DNA of 64,000 bases from Hemileia vastatrix (taxonomy: Eukaryota > Basidiomycota > Pucciniomycetes > Pucciniales > Zaghouaniaceae). The position numbers and the translations under genes are program-made. Location of the stretch: assembly GCA_030280995.1 (NCBI GenBank), contig JASXTE010000007.1, forward strand, positions 16,856,501 through 16,920,500. Reading direction: 5' to 3'. This document shows positions 21,483-33,293 of this stretch, piece by piece (the first letter of the stretch is position 1; each line of letters begins with the position of its first letter). The notes below the pieces were generated by a model. That model ran no database searches and was not told the origin of the DNA. It worked only from the letters and a program-made list of their open reading frames with translations.

Positions 21483-22010
21483 AAAATTTATACTGGACCA
21501 GCTGCTTTTCCTGATCCAACCATTCCAAAGAAAATACTATCTGAAATTACAATTCTCTTCAGAAGAATGAAATCCAAGACATCATCATCAAAAAAATAGA
21601 ACCCTGATCCTGAGATACCTCATCCTTCTCAAGATCCCAATCCCATCATTCCAGTTCCTCCTTTCAGTTTTTCTGAAACTCTTTTTCCTGGCTCCAAAAG
21701 TATTTCATTTGTTTTAAATGTATAAACCTTCATACTAATAAATTCCACCTTCTTTTTATTCTTCTCCTAAGCAGTTGAAATAAAAAATTTAGATGATGTA
21801 GGGCAGGTCAAAACAGACTATGTTAAATATTACCCGAAATTTCATTGATATCTTTTTCATGATTTTTCTGATGATTTAAAAAGAAAGTTTTAAACTATTT
21901 TAAAGAGACCCCTGCTAATAATCATGAGGATATTATGAAGAGAAGATTTTTGATGCAATATTTTGATGCAGATTTTGAACAGTTTCAAAGAAATTATCTA
22001 TTTTAATTAT
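21483..22010 (+). pseudogene. Coding relic of unknown family
   Basis: Frame from 21483 reads 81 codons with one internal stop: KIYTGPAAFPDPTIPKK, then a Pro-rich stretch (NPDPEIPHPSQDPNP), ending at 21725. From about 21770 the text reads AVEIKNLDDVGQVKTDYVKYY with later stops, then in another frame KETPANNHEDIMKRRF and MQYFDADFEQFQRNY. The composition and long near-open frames suggest an old gene, probably of a mobile element. I do not recognise the family. Confidence 0.35.
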
Positions 22011-22758
22011 CATTCTCTTCTTAAATTTTTTCTTCTTTTAGTGTTTTAAAACATGTTATCTTGTTGATCCTATTTTTTTTCAGAATTTATCAAAATCCAA
22101 CTATAATAAATAATTTTTTGATAGATTCCCACTACTGAGAATGAGGTTTGAATCACTCTATACTCCTCAAATAGTCTCTTTCTTGCACAGCATAAGAGAG
22201 TAGGCTCCACACCTACTGAGCTGAATAACATGATGACATTCCCCCCATAAGCTCCTTTAGCTTCCTCCAATGTAGCCTAACATTAGGCACACTAAAATTC
22301 CAAATACCTAATCCACCTTCAAAAAAACCCTTCACTACAATTTTAAAATAAAACATCTAACTCTTTTCAGCCATTTTTAATAACATATCTCTCAGATATT
22401 TTAAACTTTATCAAGAATTTATATGGTACCTTAAAATTCATCATATAATACTCTTTAAAATTCAATCTAACATCATTCCATCACAAAAATTGGAGTAAAT
22501 TTCCTTCTTAAATTTTTGTACACACCATTAATCTAAAAAAATGACTGAGTTTTTGTAATGATTGAGTATCCAGTTTAGAGTCTTGGTGGACAGTGATAAA
22601 TTAAAAGATTGAATTGATCTTCCAATTTAATTTGACCAAATAAAGATTGAAGCTCTAGTTTAATGTGTTGCTGAACCAAATGCACAGAATAATCCAGTTT
22701 AAAGCTCATGTGGGACCATTTCCAACACATCCTTCACCATAAAAAATCAAACAACAAT
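22011..22758. other. AT-rich stretch with faint repeat-peptide relic
   Basis: Nothing firm is seen. Between about 22500 and 22740 the minus strand reads SHMSFKLDYS, HIKLELQS, GQIKLEDQ and, in a shifted frame, HQDSKLDTQ. These are spaced KL motifs like those in the 58.1-58.9 kb repeat array. A small open frame on the minus strand (22070-22270) matches nothing I know. Confidence 0.35.
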
Positions 22759-22801
22759 CACCACACAATGTTTGGGGGGGACTTGACAGCAAGTCCTCAA
22801 C
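22759..22801 (+). mobile_element. One end of the palindromic CACYACG inverted-repeat family
   Basis: CACCACACAATG, a G run and a diverged form of the 18-bp palindrome (GGACTTGACAGCAAGTCC), then TCAAC, match the left ends at 45975, 59418 and 63308. I found no matching right end downstream before 24566, so the copy is truncated or too decayed. Confidence 0.6.
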
Positions 22802-24566
22802 TTATTTATAATAATCACTTTCAACTGAATAAATCTTTAATTATTTATGTTAGAGTTAATATATTTCTTTAGGGTTTAGACTTCAATGCATTCTCTGGGC
22901 ACAGTAAATTCAAAAAATAACTTAAAAATAAATGAAATATTTACCTCTTCTTTAAAATATACTAATTCACCAGATACTAAGACAATAAATATAATATTTC
23001 ATGTGTTAAGAAGATATCTAGGTGAGTTTTAGATTATCACTTTTTATTGGTATCATAAATATTCTTTTGGCATCTTTTCAGTTGGTTAAGCAATCTGGAG
23101 AGCTCAAAAAAATGACCAATCAGTGAATTATTTTTATAAAAAATACAGTTAAAATATTCCTAAAGGATTGAAAGTATATTTAAAGTTAATAAATGAATAT
23201 CACTTAAATCTGTAAGCTAAATAGTATAGTGCAATTGGATGCTGATATTTGACATAAAAATACTGCTCAGCTGGAAATACACCTCACAAAGTTCAAAAAG
23301 TTTTCCCATGTAAGACAAGGTGCTCAAGATCAAATTTAACAATTTTTTAAAATTCAAGGGCTCTATCAGAGAATTAGATCTGATATTTTTTATGATTATA
23401 TCATTTTATTCATATAATAACTTCCATATAATATCTTCTTTAATAAAGATATAATAGATAATTTGAGCCATGGCAACACATAATTCTACCATTATAATAA
23501 TCAAATTATGATTAGTATTAATTTTAAGAACACACTTTCAATTATGTGTACAAATAATTCAGTTTTTCACTGAAATTTAATTGAATAAAATTTTAGAGTC
23601 TCATACTCTTGGCTTGTGAAATAAAAAACTCACAAGAAAAAGTTAAAGCTCTATATTTGAACATTATTCTCAAGTTAGAAATATAGGTTAATTTTTTTGA
23701 AATGAGATAATCAAACCTATGGGTAAAAACCTATTTTTTAAAAATTCAATTAGTCAATATATTAGATATTTTTATAGAAAGAAATTCTATATAAATCATC
23801 TTATATATTCCAATTATCAAATTTCAATACTTGAATAAATAATTTTTATTTAAGCTCATTTATACTGAGAGTATTTTGAATTAACAGTATATATTTAAGC
23901 ATAAAAACAGGTTTATGAGTTACTTTTAATTGAAATTTATTATTTCAAATATTTTAGTTTCTTTTTAAAAATTTCCAATTTTATGCATTAAGGTTTATTT
24001 AAAATTAAACATATAAATGTATATGAAAGAATTTGTTACTAAGAAGGACCTAAATGATTTTCATTTAAAAAAGGTATTTTCTTTCATTAACTTATATTGA
24101 ATACAAAATAGATATTCTGCATCTTTTGGAAGATATTAGTTGAATATATACATAATTTCATGATATTAATTCTGTCTATCATTTGTAAGCAAAGTCATAT
24201 TATAATGATTGAAGAAAAAATGAAAGCTATTTGAAATAATTTTCTTCTTAAATTATATAAATTTTAAATTTATTTTCATAACTTCATATCATATAATGAA
24301 AATATTTTTGATAAAAAATACACATAAATTTAAATTAGAATATCTATCTTTAAAGTTTAAAAAAATAAAAGAAATTTACATGGTTGAATTATGCTTGAAC
24401 AACAGTCAGGAATGGGTTGTCATTGAGAGTGCAATCAAAGTTCTAGAAAAGCTAAAATATTAAATTTTTTAAAAATGTATGTGTTTATTTCAATAAATGA
24501 TTTTTAGAAATAAAGGGAACATATAGAGTTATTTCTTTTACAGATTAAAAAATAATATATATATTG
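22802..24566. other. AT-rich DNA without recognisable features
   Basis: I saw no open frame of note, no tRNA or rRNA and no terminal repeats here. Simple A/T runs dominate. The last five bases, TATTG, are the TSD of the LTR-B that follows. Confidence 0.6.
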
Positions 24567-26059
24567 TGTCAGGCTGAGGTCAAGTACAGAGACATGAAAT
24601 AGCTTGAATGGTAAGTTGTATAGAAGATTTTAATGGTCCTGTATGAATACTGTAGTACAAATCCAATAAGTAGAAAAATATAACTCAATATAAGGGTCCC
24701 AGTAATTTTAATATCACTAATTATATATGGCTTACAATCTTATAGTTGGTAGAAAAGTAGATTTAATAAATTCAGATACTATTCAAAGACTTTATAAGTA
24801 CTATTGATATGTATTGTAATTGTATTGGATATATGTTTAATTGAAATGATAAAGAATGCAGAAAATAAGACCAAAAACCTCCTCCTTTTATACACAATTA
24901 CTTCCTCAATGACCCCTATGATTTACCAGCTCAATACACAGTTAATGATGCCTCATTCTAGCCAATAGATATTTTCAGAGCCCAAAAGAGTGACTAGTAA
25001 TACAATTAGAATGATATCACCCACCAAAATCCTGTAGTAATAGGGATAATCCATCAAAAATAAAGAATAAGCAAAAAAGAGGGTATATGCGTATTATACA
25101 TTAATATAAAAGTCCAAAAAGGGACAATTAAGACTAATTATTACTTAATAATAAGGGGGATTAAATTTAGAAATTTTGGGCCTAATTGTGACATTATACT
25201 ATGTGAAATCCCCATTCAAAAATAACCAAAATTGACTGAGAAACCACCAAAAAACCCAAAAAAAGGGTGTGAGATGTGGGGTAACTACATGCAGTCCTTG
25301 GCAGGCGCTTTCACGGGTAAATCATTGTCTAATTTAGCTGAATTAAGGCGTGGTAGTGAATTAAAGCGCCAAGAATGAGGTATTAATGAAATTAGTGCAT
25401 ATAAAGAGGGTCAATGTATTTATAATTAAGCTAGGACACTAAGTAAGCGCCTGTCGCCTATTTTAGTGTATTTCCCCACAGTGGGCGTAGAATGTGGGGT
25501 AATAATAGTGTGAAAAAGCTAAATTTTCTAAAAATGAAGCTATTCACATGGGAAAAATGCAGGCAGTATGTGGCCAGCACACAGAAGCCATTTCTGGCAT
25601 AAAAAACACCAATTTTGAAAAGTGTTATTTTTATACATTTGAGTAGCCAAATCAATAGTCCTAATTAAGACAAATTTATCTGTCAAAGCACATTTTTAAT
25701 ATTATTAAATTTGTAGCACATATAACCAACTTTTAAGTGATTTAAAGCACATTTCTTGTTTTTTACATAAAACAATGAAAATAACAGCTTTAAGTGTACT
25801 TAAAAATTATGTAGCCTTATATTTAATGTCCTTAAGATTACTCTAACATATTCCAACTTAATATTAAATACATAAGACTTATAAAAGGTTGATATATGCG
25901 TGTATATAAGGTGTTATAATGGCATATTTTGTATATTATCATAATTTTACTTATGTATACTATTTGTGCACTCTAATTTATTGCTCCCATGTATAGTCCA
26001 TGTGTTTAACATAACTTATAAGTACTTTTTACTCAGTCCTGGGAATATCCAGGCTGACA
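24567..26059 (-). repeat. LTR-B, left copy with TSD TATTG on both sides
   Basis: 1493 bp, TGTCAGGCTGAGG to CCAGGCTGACA on the plus strand, with TATTG at 24562-24566 and 26060-26064: locally a perfect solo LTR. Yet the same TATTG and the same downstream DNA also follow the LTR-B at 40073-41566, so both mark one original insertion site (see the rearrangement finding). Confidence 0.93.
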
Positions 26060-26548
26060 TATTGAGAAATACTGTAAGTTTTATTTCCCTGAGTATTAAA
26101 TTATTAGATGCATTTGTTCAGGTATATATAGTAATCAGAAATTAAGAAATTAATAAAAAGTTTTAATTTTATCTATAAATCTTTATTTAAATCTTTATTT
26201 GAAAACCATGACTCATTTGAAAGATTTTTTTTCACCTCACCAGCAGCACTTACAGGTGAATTAAAAAATATGCAAGTTCACCTGATGAGGACTATGAAAA
26301 TGGTTAAATCTTTAGTCAAACTGTTTTGCTTCAAATTATTTTTAATAATGCATATTTTCTTTTTCATCATACTTATAATCATCAACTAAATTGCATAAAA
26401 TAGTTCAAAAAACAATACTACTTTTATAGGGGTATTTTTTATATTTTCTTATTTCATATTCTTTATATTATAATATATATATAAAATGATCAATACATAT
26501 TTATGTTGAGTTAGTAAACATTTATAAAAATCTGTAAAAAATATTTAA
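26060..26548. repeat. Duplicated flanking DNA, left copy
   Basis: About 490 bp starting TATTGAGAAATACTGTAAG is about 97% identical to 41567-42057 (I count about 14 differences). Both copies directly follow an LTR-B. Homology ends in a T run near 26548, where element 5 integrase sequence begins abruptly. Confidence 0.85.
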
Positions 26549-26554
26549 TTTTTT

Positions 26555-27202
26555 TTTGAATTCAAATTCTTTATGAGATTTATCCCACCTTTTCTTTTCA
26601 TATTCAAATGCTTTTTGGATGCATTCCTCTGCATGCTTTCTACACATTTGTTGCATATGAAATAAAGGATTTAGAACCAGGGTGTATATCCAACCTTGGT
26701 AATTGATTTAAATGATTTACTGGGGTATTTGGTACATATTCCAGCCAGAGTTCAAATGGGTTTTTCTCTGTTACAGAATGAGTTGTGCTATTATAAGCAA
26801 ATCCAAGGCCAGGAATTAATATTACCCAGTCATGTGTGAATTTCTCATTGTCTTTGTATTCAAATCCAAAGGCACAATATCTTCTGATCATATCTTCTAG
26901 AGTCTGTATCACTTTCTCAGCCAGCCCATCAGTTTGTGGATGGTGTGCTGTAGACGATTTCAATTGAAAACCTGATACTTCCATCAAAGATGTACAGAAC
27001 TATGAATTAAATTTAGGGTCTCTGTAAGAGATTATGGCTTTAGGGAACCCAGCAGTATTCATCATTTGAGTCTACCATATTAATGCTAAGCCTTTTGCCG
27101 ATACCTCTTTATGGGTAGGGATAAATTTACATGCTTTTGTTAATTTATCTACAATTACCCAGCAAGAATTCAAACTTTCTTTTCATGCTAATGGAAAGCC
27201 AG
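26555..27202 (-). pseudogene. Element 5 integrase, 3' fragment
   Basis: The minus strand carries the core end and C-terminal domain: KSSTAHHPQTDGLAEKVIQTL (the Glu-containing helix), FAYNSTTHSVTEKNPFELW, and a SHKE-type block near the left limit. The second-Asp motif region (around 27015-27035) and the first part of the core are present with stops. The frame runs into element 6 at 27203; GCCAG at 27198-27202 is repeated at 33445-33449, where the same protein resumes. Confidence 0.82.
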
Positions 27203-27972
27203 TGTCACACGCCACATGACACTTGAGGCGAAAGCAGCTCATTAAATCAATAATATCGAGTCCTAAATCTATACTCGAAGCGCAGAAAGCAATTCTCCAT
27301 AGCAACTGCGATTTTCCTTTGTGTACTTACTATTTAACTGCGCTAGCCTAAACTCTAAATCTAAATTAGTCAATCTCCCAATAGGGTGCCTTAGTCCTTT
27401 TCAATAAGCAACGCACAGCGCTAGGTTCAACGAAATAGTACAGTAGTAGTTTTCATTAAAGTTTTGTTAATTAATTAAAAAGGGGTAAATTGAGCATGGA
27501 CGGATATTTAGCGAAGAGGGTCTAAGTGTATGTTAGTAATGGTCAATGGAATGGGAATGGTGCGATGGAAGGGAGGTCAATGCGAGGAGGAACAAAGGAT
27601 ATAAAAGGGGTTAGGTATTTGGTTCAATATTCCTTAGAATTAAATTATAAAATCGTATTTACATTAATAGTGGTAAATCTTTAAAGTTAAATCATTGTTA
27701 TTGTATCTTTCTTTTATTTTCTCAATATTCATTTCTAAATCCTAAATCTTTGATTATTGAGTTTCCAACCCTTCATGAGATTTAAGAATTACTATTACCT
27801 TTGAAACTAGTCTATAATTCTTCTCGAACGAACCTCGAACCTGTAGCTCTTACTTCGAGTGACCTTCGAATCATTTCCTCGAATCATTCCTCTGTGCTTC
27901 GAAGAAGTCTCTAAGTCCCGCATCTCACTTTCAGGAACATCCTCGACCTTGTGCGTAGGTCGTCCGGTGACA
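27203..27972 (+). repeat. 5' LTR of element 6 (LTR-D)
   Basis: 770 bp, TGTCACACGCC to CCGGTGACA. TATAAAAGG at 27600-27608 lies 36 nt before AGAATTAAATTATA at 27636-27649, the inferred start of R and of the transcript. Homologous to 62479-63287. Confidence 0.93.
27600..27608 (+). promoter_or_regulatory. TATA box of element 6
   Basis: TATAAAAGG, 36 nt upstream of the AGAATT block taken as the transcript start. Element 7 has the same box and spacing (62910-62918, then 62946). Confidence 0.7.
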
Positions 27973-27973
27973 G

Positions 27974-27987
27974 TATAATTTAATTCT
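27974..27987 (+). other. Self-priming binding site of element 6
   Basis: TATAATTTAATTCT starts one base after the LTR and is the exact reverse complement of AGAATTAAATTATA (27636-27649) in the LTR. In Tf1/sushi elements the 5' end of the transcript folds onto such a site and primes reverse transcription. Element 7 repeats the pair (62946-62959, 63289-63302). Confidence 0.78.
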
Positions 27988-28043
27988 CCGTAGTTCTCAT
28001 TCTTTGCACTACTAAGTCCTTTTAGGTGTTTCTAAAATTATAA

Positions 28044-29231
28044 ATGGCACCTGTCCAACGCACTCCTCCTACGGGCGCTACTACTAGAGCTCGCGCTAGA
28101 GGCAGGCCGACAGTCACAAGGTCTGTTTCCCGCACTCACTCTTTGGAACCACTCAACCTTAGGGAACGGCAACATTCAGTTCAATCTGTAGAAGACATCC
28201 CACAGGATTTTGAGGATTCTAGTGACGAAGAAGAAGGAGAGGATACAATGCACGAGGCACCATCCGCCCCTGCCAATAACCCTTCTGGCCAATCCTCAGA
28301 ACCTGGACCATCTAACTCTTTGGAAGATTTCATGAGACTTTTCATGAAAACCCTTTCAAACCCAACGTCTTCAGATGGATCTAAGTTCAAAACTCCTTCT
28401 ATGAAATCTCCTGACAAATTCGACGGAGATCACCCCAACAGATTGCGACCCTTCTTGAAAACCTGCAAGCTACTGTTCCATAATGACCCTCAAACCTTTA
28501 ACAGCGACTGATCAAAGGTTGTCTACGCTTCTTCATTCCTAGCCGGGAAAGCAGCAAGATGGTTCAAACCTTATCTACTCATGCTTTCTTTGACAGAAAC
28601 CCACTTACTTATCAATAATTGGGAAAAGTTTGAAGACCAACTTTTTACGTTGTTTGGGGACCCTAATGAAACTGACAACGCAGAAATTGAACTTGATTTT
28701 CTTCGCATGAGTGATAATGGTAAAGCCTCTTAATATATCTCGAACTTCAGAGCACTTCAAACTCAAGTAGGTTGGAATGATGCTGCCCTTAAGTATCATT
28801 TCAAGAAAGGACTTCCTTCAAGGATTCTAGATCAATTAAATCTTCACGGTCAGAAGATGACTACTTTAATAGATTTAATGGATCGAACCCTCGAACTTGA
28901 CGGCGTTTATCAAGGACGACTTCAACATTGTCGATATGCCAACAAATCTCAAGGCCTAAATTTTAAATCTGGACCTTCTTCATACCCACAACAAAATCAA
29001 TCCTCCTCGACTCAATCCAAACCCAATAAGGGAAAGGATAAACCTCGACCAAAAGGCTCGACCCCAGGCGATATCAGCAAAGTACTGGATCCTAAAGGGG
29101 AACTTAAAGAAGCTGAGAGGAAGAGACGAGCAGATAATGGGTTATGTATGTATTGTGGGGGTAAGCACAAGTTGGAAGACTGTGTAAAGTTGAAGGAAAG
29201 AGAAGGTACTAGTTCGAAGTCAAAAAACTAG
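28044..29231 (+). pseudogene. Element 6 gag
   Basis: ATG at 28044 begins MAPVQRTPPTG, followed by an Arg-rich then acidic N-terminus and a capsid segment (KSPDKFDGDHPNRLRPFL, KAARWFKPYL, LFTLFGDPNE, HFKKGLPSRILDQL). The zinc knuckle near the end reads CMYCGGKHKLEDC (C-x2-C-x3-H-x4-C). In-frame stops at 28509-28511 (TGA) and 28731-28733 (TAA, apparently from CAA) break it. The natural end is TAG at 29229-29231, directly after a slip heptamer. Element 7 gag at 63628 shares the start and N-terminus. Confidence 0.9.
29222..29228 (+). promoter_or_regulatory. -1 frameshift slip site A AAA AAC before the gag stop (element 6)
   Basis: In gag frame the codons TCA AAA AAC TAG place a canonical heptamer immediately before the stop. 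Slipping by -1 gives reading CTA GAA GAT AGT..., the frame that encodes protease from 29228. Gag and pol are in exactly this relation, so the site fits well. Confidence 0.75.
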
Positions 29232-29944
29232 AAGATAGTTTACTTGTGTGCAAAGCAAACTATCTTATCTCTCCCAGTGCACAGAACCTCCATGTCTTAA
29301 GGACTGGAGTTGCCTTAAACCGCTTGAGATTCATTCTTTTTAAGGAGGATATCCCCTTCAGTTGTCTTATAGACTCTGGAGCTTCAATTTCTTTTGTTAG
29401 ATTATCTTTTGCCAAGAAGCTTCAACTAACATTTACAGATATCGATTGAACTCCAATCTATTTGGTCGAATCAGAGGAACTCAAATATTGGGTAAGTAAG
29501 AAAGTTTTATGGGTTTTCAACTTTCCGAACTTTCCCCCCTTTGAGTGGGAATTATCAGTCTTGGACGCCCCAAGGATGGACAATACCATTCTTGGCCATG
29601 ACTTTTTAACGCATTGGAATCCCGAAATTGATTGGACTAAGGGATTGATCACCCCACGATCTAAGTATATTTCTTATTCTTCAATGCAGGTCAATAGGGA
29701 GTTAAACAACCCGCCTGACAACGTCCTGCTTGAGGACAAGTCTCTGCCAGATGACTTGCAAGCATCTGATCCTTCTCTAAATGAGCAATTGGCTAACCCT
29801 TCTAGCTTGATGACTTCACTCGAAGAGGATTTAAATTGCCTCAAAGCAATCGAATTCTGCTCTCTCAATACAGGTATCCCCTCGACAGATTCTCTCGAAG
29901 ATGAAGAGGACGACCAAATCAACTCTACCGGAAATCTACCATGA
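29228..29944 (+). pseudogene. Element 6 protease region
   Basis: This -1 frame carries the aspartic protease: RFILFKED, then CLIDSGASISFVRLSFAKKL with the DSGA triplet, a stop at 29447-29449, then the second half with FPPFEWELSVLDAPRMDN and TILGHDFLTHWNPEIDW. A Ser/Leu/Asp-rich linker leads to RT. A 1-nt indel in about 29900-29940 shifts reading into the RT frame. Confidence 0.82.
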
Positions 29945-31350
29945 CTTCTTCGATGTTTTCTCAATCCGCAAGGCCGATAAGTTACCACCTCATCGACCCT
30001 ACGACCATCAAATAGAGTTAATAGGCCCAGTACCTCCGGCAGGTCCTGTCTATTCTTTATCGAAGGACAAATCTCAAGTTCTTCCAGACTACATTGCAGA
30101 GAATGTAGCCAAAGGTTTCATCAGAGCCAGTAAATCTCCAACCGGCTCCCCTGTCCTCTTTGTAAAAAAGAAGGACGGTAGTCTTAGGTTGTGTGTTGAC
30201 TATAGAAAGCTCAACACAGTCACAAAGAAGAATGCATATCCCGTTCCTCCTATGTCATTACTTCTCACCCTTTTCAATGGCGCTAATTTCTTTTCTAAAA
30301 TTGATCTTAGAGGCGCTTACAATCTGATTCGCATTGCGGAAGGTCATGAACCACTGACTGCAATGCGCACTAGATTTGGTAGTTTTGAATATTTAGTTAT
30401 GCCTTTTGGATTATGTAACGCACCTTCAACTTTTCAAACTTTTGTTAATGATATCTTTCAAGATGTTGTTGAACAATTTGTAGTCGTCTATTTAGATGAT
30501 ATTTTAATATTCTCGAAAACACTAGATGAACATATTCATCATGTTCAACAGGTCCTAAATCGTCTTCGAGATCATGGTCTCTAAGCCAAGCATAATAAAT
30601 GCCAATTCCACCTCAAATCAATTGATTTTTTGGGTTTTACGTTATCCACTGATGGTTTAGTCATGGATAACAACAAAGTCCAAAAAATCCTGGAATGGCC
30701 TGAGCCCAAAAACATTAAATCGCTCCAAGGATTTTTGGGTTTTGCAAACTTCTATAGAAGATTTATTAAAGATTACTCTAAAACTATTTCCAATCTTACT
30801 TCTCTTCTTAGAAAAGACATCCCTTTTGTTTTTACTTCCACAGCTCGAAAGGAATTCGAAGCACTAAAAACGGCTTTCACCACAGCCCCAATCCTTCGAC
30901 ATTTTGATCCTTCTGCCTCGACAATAGTTGAGACAGATGCAAGCGATTATGCTATTGCAGGGGTCATCTCCCAATTAAATCCTGAAACAAATTTGTTTCA
31001 TCCTGTTGCTTTTGAGTCACGCAAACTCATAGCCGCAGAATTAAATTATGAAATTCATGACAAAGATCTTTTAGCTATTATCCATTGTCTTAAAAAATGG
31101 CGTTCTTTTCTTCTCAGCCTAGATAGTCCTTTTTAAATCTTAGCAGATCATAATGCTTTGAATTACTTCATGTCTTCTAAAGTGTTAACCAGGCGTCAAG
31201 CCAGGTGGGCTGAATTTTTGTCTGAATTTTCTTTCTCTATTTCCTATCGCCCAGGAAAAAACTGCATTGTTCCAGATATCTTGTCACGTCGGGACGACGT
31301 TTACCCACAGCGGGGGGACGCATTTGCTGACAAGAACCCAGCAAATGTGC
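29901..31350 (+). pseudogene. Element 6 reverse transcriptase and RNase H
   Basis: RT motifs in order: YHDFFDVFSIRKADKLPPHRP, LFVKKKDGSLRLCVDYRKLN, KIDLRGAYNLIRI, MPFGLCNAPSTFQ and the active site VVYLDDILIFSK. After a stop at 30582-30584 the thumb continues (FLGFTLSTDGLVMD, LGFANFYRRFI). RNase H shows VETDASDYAIAGV and YEIHDKDLLAIIHCLKKWR, then after a stop at 31134-31136 (CAA to TAA likely) ADHNALNYF and RPGKNCIVPDILSR. All in one frame. Confidence 0.88.
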
Positions 31351-32858
31351 AATCAATCTTCAATGAATCAATGTTAATGACTCATCAACTTAATTCAATG
31401 ACAACTCAATCCTTTCGAAATCCAATATCCAACATCCTCGAAGCTCAGTCGAAGGACGAATATTGTTTAGGGTTAAAAGACAAAATACTCTCGAAGCAAG
31501 GGACCAAAAGATTTAGTATTGAATCAGGTCTATTAGTCTTCGAAGGTAGAGTAGTCATACCCGACAACAATGAGATAAAATTATGGATTTTCAACAGTCG
31601 ACATGATTCTCCATTAGCTGGTCACTTTGGGGTTGATAAAACCTACCAGTTAATAGCGAGGGATTTCTTCTGGCCAGGTATGACCAGGGAAATCAAGGCC
31701 TATATAAAATCTTGTTACGAATGTAATAGGAATAAGGCTCCCCGTCACCGGAAGCATGGGTTGCTTCAACCACTTCCTATTCCCTCTAAACCTTAAGAAT
31801 CTTTATTGATGGATTTCATTTCTCAACTTCCTATGTCTAATGATTTTGATGCTATATTAGTAATAGTAGATAGATTTTCAAAAATGTCTATTTTCATTAA
31901 AGCCACTACTACTGCTACAGCAGAAGATTTGTCAAAATTGTTTCTAGAATATGTATTTTCTAAACACGGCTTACCAAATGATATTATTTCAGATAGAGGC
32001 TCATTGTTTGTATCCACATTCTGGACCCAACTGTGTCGACAACTCAATATCACAAGGAATCTCTCCACGGCCTATCACCCTGAAACCGATGGTCAAACAG
32101 AAAGAGTTAACCAAATCCTCGAACAATATCTTCGAATGTATGTCAGTTACCAACAAGACAATTGGACCACATGGTTACCATTGGCCGAATTTACTTATAA
32201 TAACTCGACTCATTCTTCGACACGACAATCTCCCTTCGAAACCATTTATGGACGACATCCTCGATTCAACTCAATCCATGTAGGAACTAATCATCCTGCG
32301 GAACATTATCTTCAAACTATATCACGACTCCAAGAAGAACTTAAAACAAATTTGGAATCAGCAATTCGAAGGCACAAGGAACAGGCCGACAAACATTGAC
32401 AATCTTCTCCTTCCTTTAAACCAGGCGACAAAGTATGGCTCGACGCACGAAACATTCGAACAACAAGACCATCAAAGAAACTGGCTGAAAAGCGCTTGGG
32501 ACCATTCGAAATCGACTCTGAAGTCTCTAAAACTGCATTTTGGCTCAAGTTACCTCCTAAATGGCAGGAGATTCACCCTGTTTTCCATGTATCTCTCCTG
32601 GAACTGGCTTGAGAAATATACCCGGGCAAGAACCAACCCCCTCCGGAACCGGTCAAAGTAGAAGATCATCTAGAGTGGGAAGTAAGCCGTATCCTTGATT
32701 CAAGAATACGCAAGGGGAAACTTCAATACCTCGTGGAATGGGAAGGCTTCCTCAATGACTCAGACAAAACATCCTGGGAACCAGCCATCAATGTTTCTAA
32801 CGCCCCTGAACTCCTAAAATCTTTTCATCTTAAATACCCTTTAAAACCAAAACCTTAA
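31351..32858 (+). pseudogene. Element 6 integrase and chromodomain
   Basis: The zinc-binding region reads HDSPLAGHFGVDKTYQL ... CYECNRNKA. After a stop at 31794-31796 the core shows LMDFISQLP, IISDRGSLFVSTFW and DGQTERVNQILEQYL (D,D,E). The C-terminal GPY-type region (LGPFEID, HPVFHVSLLE) follows, with stops at 32397-32399 and 32610-32612. A clear chromodomain ends the protein: WEVSRILDSRIRKGKLQYL, VEWEGF, TSWEPAINV, then KPKP and TAA at 32856-32858. Confidence 0.88.
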
Positions 32859-33293
32859 AATTTCTTTTATTTTAAAATTTCTTTTTATTTTTTTCTTTCT
32901 TTCTTTTTCTCATAAAAAAAAATCTAAAACACCTCTTAAATTTCTTAGCCTTGTTTCTTTTCTTTTTTCTCTCTTCTTTTTTCTTTCTTCTCCTTCTATA
33001 AAATTTTCTCAAAAACCAACTAAAAGTAAAATCAAAATTAAAATTAAATAAAATAAATAGAATAAACATAAATAATAAAATAAAAAAAATAATAAAATGA
33101 AATAAAATAAATAGAATAAACATAAATAATAAAATAAACTAAAAAAACTCTTAAATCTCTCTAAATATTTTCTTTCTTTTCTTTTTCAATTCTCTAAATA
33201 CATTCTTTTCTTAAAATTAAAATTCTCTTTAAAAATTTCTTTTCTAAAAATATATTCTCTCTTTAAAAACTTTCTTTACTTCGAATCATCAAA
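32859..33293. repeat. Low-complexity pyrimidine/adenine tract
   Basis: Runs of TTTCTTT-type pyrimidines, then A/T-rich DNA with two copies of an about 40-bp AAATAAAATAAATAG-type unit (about 33045-33085 and 33100-33140), then more pyrimidine runs. It fills the place of the 3' untranslated region and most of the 3' LTR of element 6. No gene is seen. Confidence 0.7.

Noticed and set aside
22070..22270. 66-residue minus-strand open frame
   Set aside because: No recognisable motif, no second copy and no start context; within chance for this length.
32872..33123. Minus-strand open frame rich in Phe, Ile, Lys
   Set aside because: It is the low-complexity tract after element 6 read backwards.
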